Positions 62,451 through 64,000 of a stretch of DNA of 64,000 nt are shown one piece after another. Location of the stretch: the NCBI GenBank assembly GCA_021166775.1, contig JAJPEQ010000010.1, positions 124,001 through 188,000 on the forward strand. The letters are read 5' to 3'. Below the pieces are notes generated by a model that was given only the letters and a program-made list of their open reading frames with translations, was not told the origin of the DNA and did no database searches. Source of the DNA: Comamonas sp. (lineage in GTDB: Bacteria; Pseudomonadota; Gammaproteobacteria; Burkholderiales; Burkholderiaceae_C). The position numbers were made by a program, and so were the translations under genes. The first letter of the stretch is position 1. Each line of letters opens with the position of its first letter.

Positions 62451-63304
62451 CAGGCGGCCTCCGCGCGGGCGCTACCTGCCGCGCGCAGCTTGCGCCGCAG
62501 CGCATCCACGTCGCCCGAACCGAGGTAGGCGCGCGCCACCTCGGGGTCGGCCTGCACCTCACCGGGCGTGCCGCGCGCGATCACCTGGCCGAAGTTGAGC
62601 ACCACCACGTGGTCGGACAGGTCCATCACCATGCCCATGTCGTGCTCCACCATCAGCACCGTCACGCCCCACTCGGCGCGCACGTCGAGGATGAAGCGCG
62701 CCATGTCTTCGGTCTCCTCGCGGTTCATGCCGGCCACGGGCTCGTCGAGCATCAGGATTTCGGGCTGCATGGCGAGCGCCCGCGCCATCTCCACGCGCTT
62801 TTGCAGGCCGTAGGACAGGGCCGAGACCGGCGCATGACGGATGTGGTCGATCTCGAGGAAATCGATGATGCGTTCCTCCACGTCGCGGCGCAGCTGCGCC
62901 TCTTCGCGGCGCGCGCGGCCCAGGTACAGCAGCGCGTCCAGCACGTTGGTCTTCAGGTGCGCGTGGCGGCCGAGCTTGATGTTGTCCAGCACCGTCATGC
63001 CGCGAAAGAGGGCAATGTTCTGAAAGCTGCGCGCCAGCCCGAGCTTTGCGCGCCGGGGCGCGGGAATGCGCGTGATGTCCTGGCCGCGAAAGCGGATGCG
63101 GCCGGCGGTGGGCCGGTAAAAGCCCGAGATGGTGTTGAACAGCGACGTCTTGCCCGCGCCGTTGGGTCCGATGACGGCGGTGATCGAGCCTGGCTGCACC
63201 GCGAAGCTCACGTCCGAGAGCGCGCGCACGCCGCCGAACGCCAGCGTCACGCCTTGCGCTTCAAGCAGGGGGGCGGGGCTGTCAGGGGCGGCGCTCGCGT
63301 GCAT
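62450..63304 (-). CDS. livG: ABC transporter ATPase LivG-like
   Basis: 284 residues. Walker [35 protein letters not shown] (LivG-specific Q-loop region), signature LSYGLQKRVEMARAL, Walker B ILMLDEPVAGMN, and LMVEHDMGMVMDLSDHVVVLNFG. It is the first gene of the livG-H-M-receptor-F-ligase-hydratase-thiolase unit and is divergent from the TetR regulator. Confidence 0.94.
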   Translation of the reverse strand: MHASAAPDSPAPLLEAQGVTLAFGGVRALSDVSFAVQPGSITAVIGPNGAGKTSLFNTISGFYRPTAGRIRFRGQDITRIPAPRRAKLGLARSFQNIALFRGMTVLDNIKLGRHAHLKTNVLDALLYLGRARREEAQLRRDVEERIIDFLEIDHIRHAPVSALSYGLQKRVEMARALAMQPEILMLDEPVAGMNREETEDMARFILDVRAEWGVTVLMVEHDMGMVMDLSDHVVVLNFGQVIARGTPGEVQADPEVARAYLGSGDVDALRRKLRAAGSARAEAA

Positions 63305-63344
63305 CTCAGGGTTTGTTCGCGTGTTGAAGTTGGCTACTCGTGCG

Positions 63345-63366
63345 TAAACTAGTTACTTGAAAGTAA
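63345..63366. promoter_or_regulatory. Nested palindromes between livG and the TetR gene
   Basis: AACTAGTT (63347-63354, perfect) overlaps TTACTT-GA-AAGTAA (63353-63366, six-base arms). They lie in the 136-base divergent gap, the expected place for a TetR-family operator controlling both directions. Confidence 0.55.
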
Positions 63367-63440
63367 ATTCTGGACAAAATCTCCCCCGTGGGCATCAGGA
63401 CTTACCCGAATGAAGGCAAGGCCGACGTCAGGAAAGCGAC

Positions 63441-64000
63441 ATGACTGCTGAACACAAGGCGGGCGCGCAGCCCGGCAAGGCGCGCGGCGCGCAGCGCGCG
63501 CGCGCCGTGGTCTCTCCGTGGGGCGCGCCTTCCGCGCGCGAGCAGCAGCGCGAGGCCAAGCGCAACGCGGTGCTGACCACGGCCGCGCGCATGTTCAACG
63601 AACGGGGCTTCCATGCGACGTCGCTGGACGACATCGCCGCCAGCCTGAACGTGACCAAGCCCACGCTGTACTACTACGTGAAGAACAAGGACGAGATCCT
63701 GCTGGCCTGCGTGAACAAGGGCCTGCGCATGACGCTGGACGGCATCGAGGCCTCGCGCCAGGCGGGCGGCAACGCGCTCGATCAGCTGCGCGCGTGCATG
63801 CAGGTCTATGCCGAGATTGTCGTGCAGCCCTTCGGCATGTGCCTGATCCGCGTGGGCGACGAGGAGGTGCCCGAGCCCAGCCGCACCGAGCTCAGGCGCA
63901 TGAAGTCCGAGATCGACCTGGCGTTTCGCCGCCTCGTGGCGCGCGGCGTGGAGGAAGGCTCGATCGCGCCGTGCGACCCCAAGATCATGGCCTTTGTCAT
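63441..64000 (+). CDS. TetR/AcrR-family regulator (3' end beyond window)
   Basis: At least 186 residues; not in the ORF track because it is open at the edge. ATG at 63441 with AGGAAAG before it. After a basic 35-residue lead, the HTH reads LTTAARMFNERGFHATSLDDIAASLNVTKPTLYYYVKNKDEIL, the classic TetR pattern; a ligand domain follows. Divergence from the livG operon, together with the dyads between them, suggests it represses the acyl-CoA/ABC cluster, probably released by an acyl-CoA. Confidence 0.9.
   Translation, partial: MTAEHKAGAQPGKARGAQRARAVVSPWGAPSAREQQREAKRNAVLTTAARMFNERGFHATSLDDIAASLNVTKPTLYYYVKNKDEILLACVNKGLRMTLDGIEASRQAGGNALDQLRACMQVYAEIVVQPFGMCLIRVGDEEVPEPSRTELRRMKSEIDLAFRRLVARGVEEGSIAPCDPKIMAFV

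Noticed and set aside
59208-62528. 1106-aa plus-strand ORF
   Set aside because: Antisense to the binding protein, livM and livH, with His/Arg/Gly-rich composition typical of GC shadow frames and no domain.
1-64000. tRNA, rRNA, CRISPR arrays, IS elements, prophage
   Set aside because: No cloverleaf-like sequence ending in the T-loop GTTCGANTC pattern, no regular repeat-spacer array, no transposase or integrase-like protein was found by reading; a tool scan could still find a divergent RNA.

Overview
The window is chromosomal DNA of a GC-rich betaproteobacterium. Gene content and order (tsaB-rimI-UDG-like, lptAB-rpoN, mnmG-rsmG-parA-parB, rdgC, pntAB) and a short dispersed repeat point to Burkholderiales, most likely Comamonadaceae (Acidovorax-like). 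The genus is inference. I see no tRNA, rRNA, CRISPR array, insertion sequence or prophage. Genes are tightly packed and no gap exceeds 300 bases. The long ORFs antisense to real genes are shadows produced by high GC.

Layout. 1-5.2 kb (minus): a formate dehydrogenase operon with alpha, beta and gamma subunits and the start of fdhE. The alpha subunit is a selenoprotein: the ORF track splits it at an in-frame UGA at codon 196, followed by a SECIS-like hairpin. 5.3-11.9 kb: a class II glutamine amidotransferase, the proton-pumping transhydrogenase pntAB, fadD and an MTA/SAH nucleosidase. 11.9-17.5 kb: corA, the tsaB-rimI-UDG-like operon, dacB and a diguanylate cyclase. 17.7-22 kb: malate synthase G divergent from a LysR regulator, a DUF2214 membrane protein and psiF. 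22.2-30 kb: argS, a SPOR-domain protein, dsbA, lptA-lptB-rpoN, rlmL and a PIN-domain gene. 30-36 kb: NCS2 permease, thioesterase, cobalamin adenosyltransferase, FetAB-type exporter, an FAD-linked D-lactate dehydrogenase and a hemerythrin.

36.3-41.6 kb (minus) is the chromosome-partition locus: methyltransferase, parB, parA, rsmG and mnmG. Four parS sites lie here, three of them inside the rsmG and mnmG reading frames. 41.6-48.6 kb: an Old Yellow Enzyme, then copper homeostasis (cueR-copZ and, across a cation/proton antiporter, copA with a CueR-type promoter) and a MOSC protein. 48.6-52.6 kb: envelope genes (NlpC/P60 lipoprotein, PagL, Spy-like), rdgC and a duplicated nucleoside-recognition membrane protein. 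52.6-52.9 kb is an AT-rich gap with two perfect DnaA boxes, TAG triplets and four copies of an octamer, which looks origin-like. 52.9-63.3 kb (all minus): two DUF proteins, then thiolase, enoyl-CoA hydratase/isomerase, acyl-CoA ligase and a complete Liv-type ABC transporter, with a TetR regulator divergent at the right edge. That last block reads as one module for uptake, CoA activation and beta-oxidation of an organic acid.

The main points for follow-up are the parS sites inside coding sequence, the DnaA-box gap, the selenocysteine gene, and a short repeat family (seven copies) that has entered at least two reading frames and supplies a stop codon to a third.
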